From the IMG/VR virus record IMGVR_UViG_3300029448_007258, positions 1 through 44,388 of that record: a DNA stretch of 44,388 bases; one strand, given 5' to 3'. This DNA comes from a virus. The notes beneath the pieces were generated by a model. That model ran no database searches and had not been told where the DNA came from. It saw only the letters and a list, made by a program, of their open reading frames with translations. Of this stretch, positions 19,160 to 28,467 are shown one piece after another (position 1 is the first letter of the stretch; every line of letters starts with the position of its first letter). The position numbers and the translations under genes are program-made.

Positions 19160-20364
19160 ACTATCAACTCCTTTTCATATGTGTTCAATGAATTTATACT
19201 GAATTTAAATATATCATATTCCATCTCACCTATCTCGCCGCTATCGCTTAACATTTCAGACATATTTACAATTATTTGAAAGTTCTGTGGTGTAAGCTTT
19301 TGAGCATCGAAACTAATCACTATATCATTAATTGGTTTTGTATGATGTGAATGTAGTTTGTTACTTAATTTAAACTTTGTATTTGGTTGTTCCTCTTCGA
19401 TGTATTTATTCACACCAAATCCCTTATGTCCAACCCAATCACCATACATATCAGAACACCAAGGTTCTAACTCTCTTAACATATTATTATCACAATTCTC
19501 AACCACAAAACCTACATCGTATTTTGGTGGCACTATTGGTTTAAGATACTCATCATGTAAAACCATATGTCCCCACTTACGAATGAAGTTTCTTGTACTC
19601 CTTAGATTCTGAGCTAGCCACTCTGATGATTCTCTACCTTTCATAAAGACCTGACCAGCAGGATTCCTCATAGCCCCATCCTTAAATCTACTACCTCTAC
19701 AAGTCATATGATATACAAACCCTTGCCAAGTCTGAATTGTTTCATATCCAGCCAATACAAACCTATTGAATATATCAGAGTCCTCTTTTGATTGTGGAGC
19801 ATATAAAGGATCATGCCCACCTATAGCGAGAAAGTCCTCTTTGTGTATAGCCCACGGTGCAAATATACCCCGTGTATATTTCTCTGGCCGCTCTTCATTT
19901 ATCCAACTCAATAATCCTTGTTCATCAAACTCTTCAGGTTCTATACCAAAGTCTACTAATACCTTTTCTGGCCCATCAGGATGTAATGGTGGTTCTATTC
20001 TAGTAGCAGATACAACACTACCTTTAGTTAATTTATCTAATACAGCCTCATCCATACCAGGACAAGCATACATATCAGCATGATATATCATAACAACATT
20101 ACTCGTAGCCATCTTAACTAACGTATCATATAATATTGTATGTCCTAATCTTGTAGGTCCTTCATTTCTATGTATTTTGATATTACCATCTTTCTTTGCT
20201 GTTTCTTGCATCCATTCCCAAGTTCCATCATCAGAGAAATCATCAGCCCAACATATCTCGTGTCTGTATCCTAAGTTTTTACGAATACTATTATAACTCC
20301 ATCTTAAATACTTTAAATTATTTCTGCTCGGCTGGATAAAACTTATTATTCTATCATCACTCAT
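19147..20364 (-). CDS. Family 2 glycosyltransferase with C-terminal extension
   Basis: 405 residues. The GT-A domain covers about 1-250: FIQPSRNNLKYLRWSYNSIR, WADDFSDDGTWEWM (nucleotide-sugar site), MIYHADMY (DxD-like), and EDSDIFNR as the acceptor/catalytic region. The remaining 150 residues are an unrecognised domain. Donor and acceptor unknown. Confidence 0.8.
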   Translation of the reverse strand: MSDDRIISFIQPSRNNLKYLRWSYNSIRKNLGYRHEICWADDFSDDGTWEWMQETAKKDGNIKIHRNEGPTRLGHTILYDTLVKMATSNVVMIYHADMYACPGMDEAVLDKLTKGSVVSATRIEPPLHPDGPEKVLVDFGIEPEEFDEQGLLSWINEERPEKYTRGIFAPWAIHKEDFLAIGGHDPLYAPQSKEDSDIFNRFVLAGYETIQTWQGFVYHMTCRGSRFKDGAMRNPAGQVFMKGRESSEWLAQNLRSTRNFIRKWGHMVLHDEYLKPIVPPKYDVGFVVENCDNNMLRELEPWCSDMYGDWVGHKGFGVNKYIEEEQPNTKFKLSNKLHSHHTKPINDIVISFDAQKLTPQNFQIIVNMSEMLSDSGEIGEMEYDIFKFSINSLNTYEKELIVCES

Positions 20365-20605
20365 ATAACTTACTCCATTTCTTTAATTTTTCTTCTTTTA
20401 ACTTCATACGGACTTGAACATCTTCCCAACTAATTAAATCATAATCGTGCATCAGCTCTATCATCTGTTGAACATCACCAACTTCTTCCAATAATTTATC
20501 ATTATCATAGTATGTATCACAGCGAATTGCTTTACTGCATGCTTGAATCAACTCACCACATTCTTCCATTGTGATTGTCAATAATTCTTGCAATTTATTA
20601 TCCAT
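20357..20605 (-). CDS. MazG-like NTP pyrophosphohydrolase
   Basis: 82 residues, all helical. TMEECGELIQACSK and LLEEVGDVQQMIEL carry the E-x2-E...E-x2-D metal-binding motif of MazG/all-alpha NTP pyrophosphatases. It may clean up nucleotide pools or ppGpp-related signals. Its place inside the sugar cluster, overlapping both neighbours, is typical of phage cargo insertion. Confidence 0.8.
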   Translation of the reverse strand: MDNKLQELLTITMEECGELIQACSKAIRCDTYYDNDKLLEEVGDVQQMIELMHDYDLISWEDVQVRMKLKEEKLKKWSKLYE

Positions 20606-21617
20606 TTAAAGACTCCAATATTTCTGTTATGTAAGGTACAAAATTCTTTTCATTGTATAACGATTTAATATAATTTTCTTTAGCTGAAAAACTACACTCT
20701 CCGTAAAAATCATTATCTTTTAATTTATTAGCTAATAGTTTAGCTGAGTATAAATCACCATCTTTTACTGTTAGTTCCGAATGAAGTTCTTCTTGTGTAT
20801 CCAACCCCTCATAACCAATACAAGGTATGCCGTGAAATGCACAATTCAATGCAAATGTACCAGCAGCGTGAGTTGGCATCAGATGAACACCTACGTGGTA
20901 TTGGCTTAAATTATTTATCCAATCCACCCAAGTCATATAAGGTAAATGTTGTATATCCATCTCATCTTCTCTATCTATTTTTCTACCCATTGATGGAGCG
21001 AATATTGGCATATCAAACTCTTGTGCGATTACATAAGAATCAAAACCACCATACCATCTTACCATATTACCACCGATAATTGCCTTATCCTCTTCATAAG
21101 CCTTTGGGCTTGGCAAATCACCATACTCATCCACCAAGGTATCGTATTTAGAAACTATATTTAGCTTTTCGGTTAACATTAGTGTCGGCATCTTATGTAC
21201 AGGTTTATTTGTAATACCCTTATAATAATTTACATCTTTGTGGTTGTGAGCAAATAACATATCAAACTCTGTGAGGGCATTAAACCACCAAATCTGTTGT
21301 TCCATTGTGTAGTCTTGAAATAACCAATGAGGACCTTCTTGCATTGATATGGTTTTCTTACACAACTTCTTCAAGTTACCTATCATATCAAACTTCATTA
21401 GTTCTTCTGTCTTTGTTTTAGGTAGGGTTACGATACCAAAATCAAAATGATTCTCACCAAAGTGCTGTAGCACCTCCGATATCTGAAATATAGGGTAATG
21501 TTCAGCTCCTAAAACATACTTAGTGGACACATCATTTCTCATATTAGGATTGTCCAATCCAACTTTACCTTGCCAACCACCTTCAGTAAACCAAGCTATT
21601 TTATAGTCTTTTAACAT
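20598..21617 (-). CDS. GT-B-type glycosyltransferase-like protein
   Basis: 339 residues. The C-terminal half (VRWYGGFDSYVIAQEF..., HVGVHLMPTHAAGTFALNCA, HGIPCIGYEGL) looks like the donor-binding half of GT-B enzymes, where a small residue-rich helix holds the nucleotide. The N-terminal half is less conserved. Donor unknown. Confidence 0.65.
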   Translation of the reverse strand: MLKDYKIAWFTEGGWQGKVGLDNPNMRNDVSTKYVLGAEHYPIFQISEVLQHFGENHFDFGIVTLPKTKTEELMKFDMIGNLKKLCKKTISMQEGPHWLFQDYTMEQQIWWFNALTEFDMLFAHNHKDVNYYKGITNKPVHKMPTLMLTEKLNIVSKYDTLVDEYGDLPSPKAYEEDKAIIGGNMVRWYGGFDSYVIAQEFDMPIFAPSMGRKIDREDEMDIQHLPYMTWVDWINNLSQYHVGVHLMPTHAAGTFALNCAFHGIPCIGYEGLDTQEELHSELTVKDGDLYSAKLLANKLKDNDFYGECSFSAKENYIKSLYNEKNFVPYITEILESLNG

Positions 21618-22519
21618 TTATTAACCATCTCCAACATTTCTTCCCAACTCATTTTTTCAGCACTAGCTGAATTATATGGTTCAAATAATCTATTTACTTC
21701 AGTATTCTTTTCAGCTTTTATATGTATGTCATCATCATAAATAAAAGTACGAGCTATTTCTCTTTCAGATATTAAATCCTCATCTCTTTTTTCACCAGGC
21801 CTCTTACCGACTATCTCTATGTCATTAGAAATTACTTTAGCTAAATCTAACATATTCACACATTTCATCTTATACGACTTTACAAAACCACCACCATATT
21901 TTTTAGTAAAATCAATAGTTCTATTAATTAAACTAGCAGCATCTTCTTTTGTAAATATTAATCTGTTCATCTTTGGGTCTGTAAGTTTAAGTGGTTTACC
22001 TTCTGATTTTAACTTTAACCAAAATGGTAATACTGAACCATTACTATGAGCCACGTTAGCAAATCTAGTCAAAGCAAATCTACTACCATTATTGTTATTA
22101 CTATTCATAAAGACTCTTTCCATCAGATACTTTGAAGCACCATAGACACTCTCTGATAAGCAAGCTTTATCTGTACTGACACCAATGGTTATTGGCACAT
22201 CATTTATAATACTAGCCTCTACTACATTTAAACTACCTATAACATTTACGTTACAACCAGCAATAGGATTCTGCTCCATCAAATCGATATGTTTCATAGC
22301 AGCTGAGTGGACTACCACATCTGGTTTTACCTCTTTAAATACTCTTAACAGTAAAGACTTATCTTCAATATTACCTATATAACATTTAACACTTGGATAC
22401 TCTCTTTTTAGATTGGTTATATTTTCTTCGTTTCTACTGATACTGACATACTCATTGTCGTTCTGTGCGATAAGAGATTTACCTACAGTCCCAGTTCCTC
22501 CTGTTATCAATACTTTCAT
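21611..22519 (-). CDS. UDP-sugar 4,6-dehydratase/epimerase (CapD/PseB-like)
   Basis: Starts at ATG 22519 (AGGAG upstream); 302 residues. MKVLITGGTGTVGKSLIAQN is the NAD site; VHSAAMKHIDLMEQNP and STDKACLSESVYGASKYLME are diagnostic of the CapD/PseB family, with the S/T-D-K and Y-x3-K motifs. Members act on UDP-GlcNAc to open routes to deoxy-amino sugars. It lacks the membrane domain of long CapD proteins. Confidence 0.87.
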   Translation of the reverse strand: MKVLITGGTGTVGKSLIAQNDNEYVSISRNEENITNLKREYPSVKCYIGNIEDKSLLLRVFKEVKPDVVVHSAAMKHIDLMEQNPIAGCNVNVIGSLNVVEASIINDVPITIGVSTDKACLSESVYGASKYLMERVFMNSNNNNGSRFALTRFANVAHSNGSVLPFWLKLKSEGKPLKLTDPKMNRLIFTKEDAASLINRTIDFTKKYGGGFVKSYKMKCVNMLDLAKVISNDIEIVGKRPGEKRDEDLISEREIARTFIYDDDIHIKAEKNTEVNRLFEPYNSASAEKMSWEEMLEMVNKC

Positions 22520-22520
22520 T

Positions 22521-23252
22521 TTAACTCCTAAATGCCATTTTATTATCGTAATCAACTTTAATTTGAGGATAAAACTTTTTTTCTATATACCTAAATATAT
22601 CTTGGTCTTGTGAACCCTTTGGATAATCCTTTGGTTGACTACTTAAATAATCTCTATAATCATCCATAGTTACCCCATGTGGTAAAGCATATTTCATAGC
22701 TTCTTGTATCATTTTTTTTACAAAAGAGGTTCTACCTATGTAGACTCCACTATTTAAATACCTACCTCTAACATTTATGGTATCAACCCACTTCTTTACA
22801 TTTGGCATACAGTTATAACCATCGGTAGAGTGTGTGGACATAAAAAGAGCATCACAGTCGTATGAGCGAAATATATCAATCACCCTCTGTGGTTCATCCA
22901 CCCATATGACATCTATAGCATCTAAACACATAAAATACTTTGTTTTACAATCACCAGAATTTAAATAATTGTGTAACATTTCAAACTTAAATGTATTTCT
23001 CCACGGAAGTCTGGCATCTTTTAGAACAACCAATTCCATTCCCAAATACTCCATATTTCTTTCTAATATGGATTGCTCCTCATAGCCCGATAGATGTGGT
23101 ATTATCCTATCCGCTAATGTTCCTTCATTTCTACAAGTAACTATTGTTAGGTTATCAGGCTTTTGGAACTCATCAGTTCCATTTTGAATTAATTGTTCCA
23201 TAGCTTGTTTCACTATATGTCTATCGTGAATTATCGGCTGTGTTATATCCAT
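22521..23252 (-). CDS. GT-A glycosyltransferase (PLOD-type)
   Basis: 243 residues. KYFMCLDAIDVIWVDEPQRV replaces the usual D-x-D, GRYLNSGVYIGRTSFVKKMI is the family's Y-L-N-S-G stretch, and KGSQDQDIFRY matches the D-D-Q-x-x-F element. These are marks of the procollagen-lysine glycosyltransferase-like fold often found in large phages. Donor and acceptor unknown. Confidence 0.72.
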   Translation of the reverse strand: MDITQPIIHDRHIVKQAMEQLIQNGTDEFQKPDNLTIVTCRNEGTLADRIIPHLSGYEEQSILERNMEYLGMELVVLKDARLPWRNTFKFEMLHNYLNSGDCKTKYFMCLDAIDVIWVDEPQRVIDIFRSYDCDALFMSTHSTDGYNCMPNVKKWVDTINVRGRYLNSGVYIGRTSFVKKMIQEAMKYALPHGVTMDDYRDYLSSQPKDYPKGSQDQDIFRYIEKKFYPQIKVDYDNKMAFRS

Positions 23253-24124
23253 TTCAAATCCTTTAATTGTTTTTGAACATTTGACAAATAATTCTCACCA
23301 GCTCTGTGATTACTTACAAATCCCCTCTCACCCTCAATACAATATTTACTAACCCTTTTCATATCAGAGAGCCATCTTGTGCTATCAACTAAGTTACCCT
23401 CATATAAAAAGTCTCTAAATGTACCAGCATGCGTATTCCAAGCTTTTATACCATCATATCCGGCACTAGAAGTTTCACCACTACGATTTACAATACCATA
23501 ACCACCATTTTCATACATATTAAACTTATTATTAGGTAACATATCTATAAGTTCTTTCTTATAGAAACTAAAAGAGCCACGTGGTGTAAAGGCTTTTGGT
23601 AAACTTTCAGTATAACCATTGTCTAAAAATAACCAATTATTATCTAATTTAACCGACTCTATATTAAATTGATGAGCTCCATATCTACTTTCTTCTATTG
23701 GTTTATAAACTTCAACACCACCGACAATATCAGTAAACAATTCATCTGATAGTATGAAATTATCATCGTGTGTAACTAAAACAAAATCATATTCTCTGTA
23801 ATCATAGTGTTCAGACCATTGATTAAAGCACTCCATATCACCCACAGTGTTTTCTTCTAACATAAATTCCCAACCAAAATCTTCTATTTGTTTTGTAGTG
23901 ATAGGGTGTATGTACATCATCTGATCTAACTCATTTAAAAAATGACCATCATTTAAATTTCTTACATTATCTTTTTCTTTGATTGTATTTTCATCTTCGG
24001 GCGTTCTGTGAGCTACACAATAGTAATCTATTTCCCAACCATCGGGCACAATCTGCTGTGCCATTTTCTCATAAAAATGAGAACTGAAATGCCAACCAGT
24101 TGCTATTACTAATATCTTATTCAC
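23243..24124 (-). CDS. Putative glycosyltransferase, family unclear
   Basis: 293 residues. The Rossmann-like start MNKILVIATGWHFSSHFYEK and an acid pair in DYDFVLVTHDDNFIL-type strand (about 105-118) suggest a GT-A enzyme. TPRGSFSFYKKELIDMLPNN may be an acceptor loop. I cannot name the family; context is the main support. Confidence 0.5.
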   Translation of the reverse strand: MNKILVIATGWHFSSHFYEKMAQQIVPDGWEIDYYCVAHRTPEDENTIKEKDNVRNLNDGHFLNELDQMMYIHPITTKQIEDFGWEFMLEENTVGDMECFNQWSEHYDYREYDFVLVTHDDNFILSDELFTDIVGGVEVYKPIEESRYGAHQFNIESVKLDNNWLFLDNGYTESLPKAFTPRGSFSFYKKELIDMLPNNKFNMYENGGYGIVNRSGETSSAGYDGIKAWNTHAGTFRDFLYEGNLVDSTRWLSDMKRVSKYCIEGERGFVSNHRAGENYLSNVQKQLKDLKWI

Positions 24125-24687
24125 GAGAAATCCAAATCGTATTTATCTGTATTGTAGATAGCAGAAGCTGAATACTTAACATTACCAGTCAATATCTTAT
24201 AACCTATTTCATCTTTAATATCATACATTTTTCCACCAACATGACCAGATTCATCTCTAATTTGAGAACCACCTTCAAAGAATACAACCGAGCCACTGTC
24301 TATTTGGTTTTTAACTTTATCATATAATTTCATCAATTTTTCAGAAGTATTATTTATATCAAAATAAAGTAAATCAAATTCCTCCGGCTCCTCTATCCAT
24401 TCAAAGAAATTTAAATTATTTAATGTTATGGAATCTTCCACACCCCAAGCTGAATATTGAGCTTGAGTACTTACTTGTTTTCCCCAATACTCATCATCCC
24501 ATATATCATAAGACTTAATGTGTCCATCTATATTATTTTCTTTTAGAGCCTTAGCCATACATATTGTGGTATAGCCTGAACCAGGACCAAATTCTATTAT
24601 TCTTTTTGGTTTTAATGTAACTACAAAATCATATAGTATTGGAAGCCATTCATATTTACCGTGTTCTGGATAGTTCATTGAACTCAT
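24121..24687 (-). CDS. Class I SAM-dependent methyltransferase
   Basis: 188 residues. RIIEFGPGSGYTTICMAKAL is motif I (SAM-binding G-x-G-x-G) and FDLLYFDINN is the motif post-II acidic strand. It probably methylates a sugar or a sugar-linked acceptor, by context. Short but complete. Confidence 0.75.
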   Translation of the reverse strand: MSSMNYPEHGKYEWLPILYDFVVTLKPKRIIEFGPGSGYTTICMAKALKENNIDGHIKSYDIWDDEYWGKQVSTQAQYSAWGVEDSITLNNLNFFEWIEEPEEFDLLYFDINNTSEKLMKLYDKVKNQIDSGSVVFFEGGSQIRDESGHVGGKMYDIKDEIGYKILTGNVKYSASAIYNTDKYDLDFS

Positions 24688-25619
24688 TACATATTCTCCT
24701 TAACTTTACTAATAAGATATTCTAATTCAATAAAGGATATTTTTTCATTCATCGGTAGTGAAACAGTATGTTTCTCAACATTTTCTGATTTTGGTAAATT
24801 AATTTTCTTACCATCATTATAAGTGGAATTAAGATGTAATGCTGGATAATGTATACCACAAACTATCCCAGCTCTTTTCATATCATCGATAAATTTTTCT
24901 TGATTCACAACCTCTATCCTATACAGATGTTTACTAGTATTTTTATAACCTAGCTCTTTGTTATATATATCAACCAGTTTATCCAAAGTACTTATTTTTT
25001 TATCATAGTGTTCAAAATTATTCATTATAATTTTAGCTTGGATGGAGCTCATATAGAATTTATAGCCAGGAAAAGATATTCCCCTTTCCCAATTATTATT
25101 AGAAAATGTAGTTCCATTTAAAACTGCTTGTTTAAACCATTTATATTTTTTATAATCATCTGTTACTATTACACCACCATCGGCACCACCTAAAGGTTTA
25201 GTTGGGTAATGACTGAATATCATTAAATCATTTGGTTTACACTCTTTCCTAAATTGATTTGGTTCTAATTTTTGAGCTGAATCAACCACCTTATATGTTC
25301 TGAATTTGTGTAGAATATAAGAATCACCAACCCATTTTACATCATCAGTAAACTCTACTCTATTACCACTTGTTATTATAGCATTAGCAACCACAGGCGG
25401 AATTATACTTGGTATTTTGACTGTGCGAGGATTCATATATTCTTCCATCTTCATTATTAAGAATATAGCGTTAGTAGCACTATTAATAGCACAAGCATAT
25501 TTAGCACCCACATAGTCAGCAATTTTCTTTTCATACTGAATTACTATATCGTCGTGTAACATATTAGAAAATTCAGATGTATCTATTGTATGATTATTTA
25601 TATTAAATAGCTGTATCAT
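24687..25619 (-). CDS. DegT/DnrJ/EryC1/StrS-type sugar aminotransferase
   Basis: 310 residues, shorter than the usual 370. INSATNAIFL is the PLP phosphate pocket, VVDSAQKLEP matches the V-x-D-x-A-Q element and SHYPTKPLGGADGGVIVT carries the Schiff-base Lys141. It would transfer an amino group to a keto-sugar nucleotide. Together with the FdtA- and RmlC-like genes it suggests a 3- or 4-amino deoxyhexose. Confidence 0.85.
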   Translation of the reverse strand: MIQLFNINNHTIDTSEFSNMLHDDIVIQYEKKIADYVGAKYACAINSATNAIFLIMKMEEYMNPRTVKIPSIIPPVVANAIITSGNRVEFTDDVKWVGDSYILHKFRTYKVVDSAQKLEPNQFRKECKPNDLMIFSHYPTKPLGGADGGVIVTDDYKKYKWFKQAVLNGTTFSNNNWERGISFPGYKFYMSSIQAKIIMNNFEHYDKKISTLDKLVDIYNKELGYKNTSKHLYRIEVVNQEKFIDDMKRAGIVCGIHYPALHLNSTYNDGKKINLPKSENVEKHTVSLPMNEKISFIELEYLISKVKENM

Positions 25620-26326
25620 TTAGTAATCTTTTCCATTTTTGTTGTATCCATAGAACAATCTGTTGCCATATTGACATCAGATATATCTTTCAGATAAATA
25701 GGTTCAATGTTTACATTCTCTTCTTTTACAAAATCATAAACGGATTGAGACTTACCACCAACATTTATTATACCATTCTCATTCAATAACTTTAATGTAG
25801 CTTTAGCTGCATCTTCGATGTACATCAAACTCTTTCTCATATCCTTTAAAGCTTTTGGGTGTGGAAATGGTTTTTTATTCATAGCCATTCTAAGTATCAA
25901 ATGATTATCACACATTTGTACTGCACACTCACCACCTAATTTAGACCAACCATATTTAGTAAATGGCTTCATAGGGTTTGATTCATTATAGTTACCATGC
26001 TTTCCTTCATAAACGTAGTCTGTTGAAATATAAATTATCTTTTTGTTATATCTTTCACACATTAATACAACATTAGAAGTACCGATTATATTTGTTTTTA
26101 TACTCAAAGTGGGATTATCCTCGTGAATAACCATTGGTCTTGTAATAGCAGCTGCGTGAATAACATAATCAAATTCATTTTGATGTAAATAAAAGTAAGA
26201 GTCTAAGTTCCAATAGTGTCTTATATCAGCTTCTTTTTTGGTTGGTGTTAGGAATGTACAGTCCTTTCCTTCTTCAACTAAATGTTTACAAAATTCACCA
26301 TCCCCACCTGTAATTAATATTCTCAA
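25616..26326 (-). CDS. RmlD-like sugar-nucleotide reductase
   Basis: 236 residues. MRILITGGDGEFCKHLVEEG has a shortened NAD site. YVIHAAAITRP, ISTDYVYEGK and YGWSKLGGE (Y-x3-K) are the RmlD/SDR hallmarks. It probably reduces a 4-keto-6-deoxysugar nucleotide. It overlaps both neighbours by 4 bases. Confidence 0.82.
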   Translation of the reverse strand: MRILITGGDGEFCKHLVEEGKDCTFLTPTKKEADIRHYWNLDSYFYLHQNEFDYVIHAAAITRPMVIHEDNPTLSIKTNIIGTSNVVLMCERYNKKIIYISTDYVYEGKHGNYNESNPMKPFTKYGWSKLGGECAVQMCDNHLILRMAMNKKPFPHPKALKDMRKSLMYIEDAAKATLKLLNENGIINVGGKSQSVYDFVKEENVNIEPIYLKDISDVNMATDCSMDTTKMEKITK

Positions 26327-27003
26327 CTGAACTCCAAATTATTATTAAATTTAGCTTTTATTTGATTGCCTTTCTCATCTTTAGACCAAAACATAACTCC
26401 TAATGTTTTTCTATTCATACCCTTTGTTATTTCAGGTAAACCATGCCAAGAGTTTTCAGAACATTTGAATACATTTAATTGATTAAATTTATATGGTATA
26501 GTTCCATGTTCTTTTCCATTATGTATTCTTAAATCAAAGGAAGAATCATACTTTTCTGATAGACAGAGTATAGCACTAAACTCCCTTTTCCAATTGTTAT
26601 GTATTCCGTGGTGACTGGCATCAACATGCATTCCTAAGTAACCACCCTCTCCATTTCTATTGGGTGTAATCATCATACCACCACCATAGTGAGACATATC
26701 GGGAAAACATTTAGTATCGAATCCCATCATCATATCAGGATTACAATGTGTTGCTATGTAGTCTAGCATAAGTAATGCAGGTGCTGGTACATTCTCACGA
26801 CCTAATTTAGAACAATACTGAATTTGTCCAGCATCATCCCCACCATACTTAACCCAATCCTCTACATCATCAAAACTCTCAGCAGCTGCTCTTACCATTG
26901 GTTCTGATGGATGAAAGTTTTCTATTGTTATAGCTGGATATGGTTTATCAATTGATTTTACTCTCACATTTTTTTCCTTATAAAAGATATTGTTGTCGGC
27001 CAT
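26323..27003 (-). CDS. 2-oxoglutarate/Fe(II)-dependent oxygenase
   Basis: 226 residues. The iron triad is H126-x-D128 (LGMHVDASHH) and H187 (NSWHGLP), with R198 (NRKT) as the 2-oxoglutarate anchor, all at the usual spacing. Phages use these enzymes in nucleotide or sugar hydroxylation. Inside this cluster a sugar or lipid hydroxylase is most likely, but the substrate is open. Confidence 0.85.
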   Translation of the reverse strand: MADNNIFYKEKNVRVKSIDKPYPAITIENFHPSEPMVRAAAESFDDVEDWVKYGGDDAGQIQYCSKLGRENVPAPALLMLDYIATHCNPDMMMGFDTKCFPDMSHYGGGMMITPNRNGEGGYLGMHVDASHHGIHNNWKREFSAILCLSEKYDSSFDLRIHNGKEHGTIPYKFNQLNVFKCSENSWHGLPEITKGMNRKTLGVMFWSKDEKGNQIKAKFNNNLEFS

Positions 27004-27671
27004 ATATAATTCCTATAAGATTCGGCACCGATTTTAGTATGACACCACTCCATTTCATTTCTAATTTTAGTTATCATATCAGCTGGTACATAATTTGTTT
27101 CTGTAACTTTATCATCACCATTTTCTAAACTTTTTAATAAATCTGTAGTTATAGTATCTCCTTCTTTTATAACCTCATAACCATATAAGGTAGGCCATTG
27201 TCCACTGCAGCTGTGTAAATCTTCTATGACATAAACACCGCCTGGCTTTACAGAATCCCATAAGTGATTTAATGATACCTGCATTTGCTCCATTGTATGA
27301 CCACCATCGTCTATTATCATATCAAAATTATTACCATACTCTTCTTTAAATCTATTCAAATCACTAACGTTTGCTTGGTCTCCTTTAAATAAAACAGACC
27401 TATCTAAATATGGATTACCCCTTTGTAATCTATTAAACTCTTCTACATAACCAGACCTATCCAACTCATTAAACACATCCATACCATATATTTTAGCATT
27501 AGGAAAATATTCTAACCACAACCTATGAGACCTTCCTGTCTCCACTCCAATCTCTAAAACTTTAGTAAAATCATTCCTAACCTCACTCAACAATTGTTCA
27601 TAGTGTTGTGTATAACCTAACTCTAAAGCATCAACATCATATTTTACAGTTAAATCATTTAGTAATCCCAT
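26964..27671 (-). CDS. SAM-dependent methyltransferase (TylF/CmcI-like)
   Basis: 235 residues. KVLEIGVETGRSHRLWLEYF (motif I) and MIIDDGGHTMEQMQVSLNHL (acidic motif with conserved DDGxH) are typical of O-methyltransferases acting on sugars in macrolide and cell-surface pathways; PGGVYVIEDLHS follows. It overlaps the oxygenase by 40 bases. Confidence 0.82.
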   Translation of the reverse strand: MGLLNDLTVKYDVDALELGYTQHYEQLLSEVRNDFTKVLEIGVETGRSHRLWLEYFPNAKIYGMDVFNELDRSGYVEEFNRLQRGNPYLDRSVLFKGDQANVSDLNRFKEEYGNNFDMIIDDGGHTMEQMQVSLNHLWDSVKPGGVYVIEDLHSCSGQWPTLYGYEVIKEGDTITTDLLKSLENGDDKVTETNYVPADMITKIRNEMEWCHTKIGAESYRNYIWPTTISFIRKKM

Positions 27672-28077
27672 TTTTTATCTCCTTAAATCTATTATAGTCC
27701 TCAATATAATCAGTTGAATCGTAGTTTGTGTTTGCTAAAACCAACAAAACAGAATCTTTGCTCATATAAACCTGTTCATCCCATATCATTTCAGGTATAT
27801 ATAAAGCTTTCCAAGGTTGATTAAGCTGCCAATTTTCAACACCACCCATTCCATCATCACATTTTACATCGATAGCACCATTAATACAAATTAAAAGCTG
27901 TTTGGTTGTAAAGTGACTGTGCTTTCCTCTATCATTCTGATTATGTACACCAAACACATAGAACATTCTTTTTACCTCAAATGGTATATCCTTATCAAAT
28001 TCAATCGGCGTTAACCTACCATCCGGCTCATCAAAAAACTTTAAATTAATTCTTTTAACATCTTCAATTGTTGTCAT
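27655..28077 (-). CDS. FdtA/WxcM-like 3,4-ketoisomerase
   Basis: 140 residues, single cupin. RGKHSHFTTKQLLICINGAI (50-69) holds the catalytic His pair (H53, H55), and LYIPEMIWDEQVYMSKDSVL then DYIEDYNRF are family marks. FdtA converts dTDP-4-keto-6-deoxyglucose to its 3-keto isomer ahead of amination by a DegT enzyme, which is present 2 kb downstream. Confidence 0.87.
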   Translation of the reverse strand: MTTIEDVKRINLKFFDEPDGRLTPIEFDKDIPFEVKRMFYVFGVHNQNDRGKHSHFTTKQLLICINGAIDVKCDDGMGGVENWQLNQPWKALYIPEMIWDEQVYMSKDSVLLVLANTNYDSTDYIEDYNRFKEIKNGITK

Positions 28078-28457
28078 TTATTCTCCGTTGTCCACTCCTC
28101 ACCAAAATGTCCTACTGGAACTCTAAACTCATCATCTGGATTATATTTCTCTGTTAGATAATAGAGTAATATAGAACCTGGCTCCAATGCCTTATATCCG
28201 TGATAGACTCCTGGTTTCATTTCAATAACTCTTGGTTCTTTATCTGATAGATATACAAAATCACATCCATCTTCTTCGGTAGCCATCCCCACCTTAAAAG
28301 AACCTTTGATACAAGTCCAATAATCTGATTGTATATCGTGTTTATGCCAAGCGACAATGTGTTCTGTACTATTAACGTATGAAACATTTATTTGTCCATC
28401 TATAACTTCAAAAACATCCAATAACCTTTGAGCTCTGTCATCCTCGTTGTAATACAT
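28074..28457 (-). CDS. RmlC-like cupin epimerase
   Basis: 127 residues, shorter than RmlC (~180). AWHKHDIQSDYWTCIKGSFK and PGVYHGYKALEPGSILLYYL give the cupin core with the catalytic His and the HG-Y element. It probably acts as a 3- or 5-epimerase on a deoxysugar nucleotide. Confidence 0.78.
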   Translation of the reverse strand: MYYNEDDRAQRLLDVFEVIDGQINVSYVNSTEHIVAWHKHDIQSDYWTCIKGSFKVGMATEEDGCDFVYLSDKEPRVIEMKPGVYHGYKALEPGSILLYYLTEKYNPDDEFRVPVGHFGEEWTTENK

Positions 28458-28467
28458 ATCACTCTCC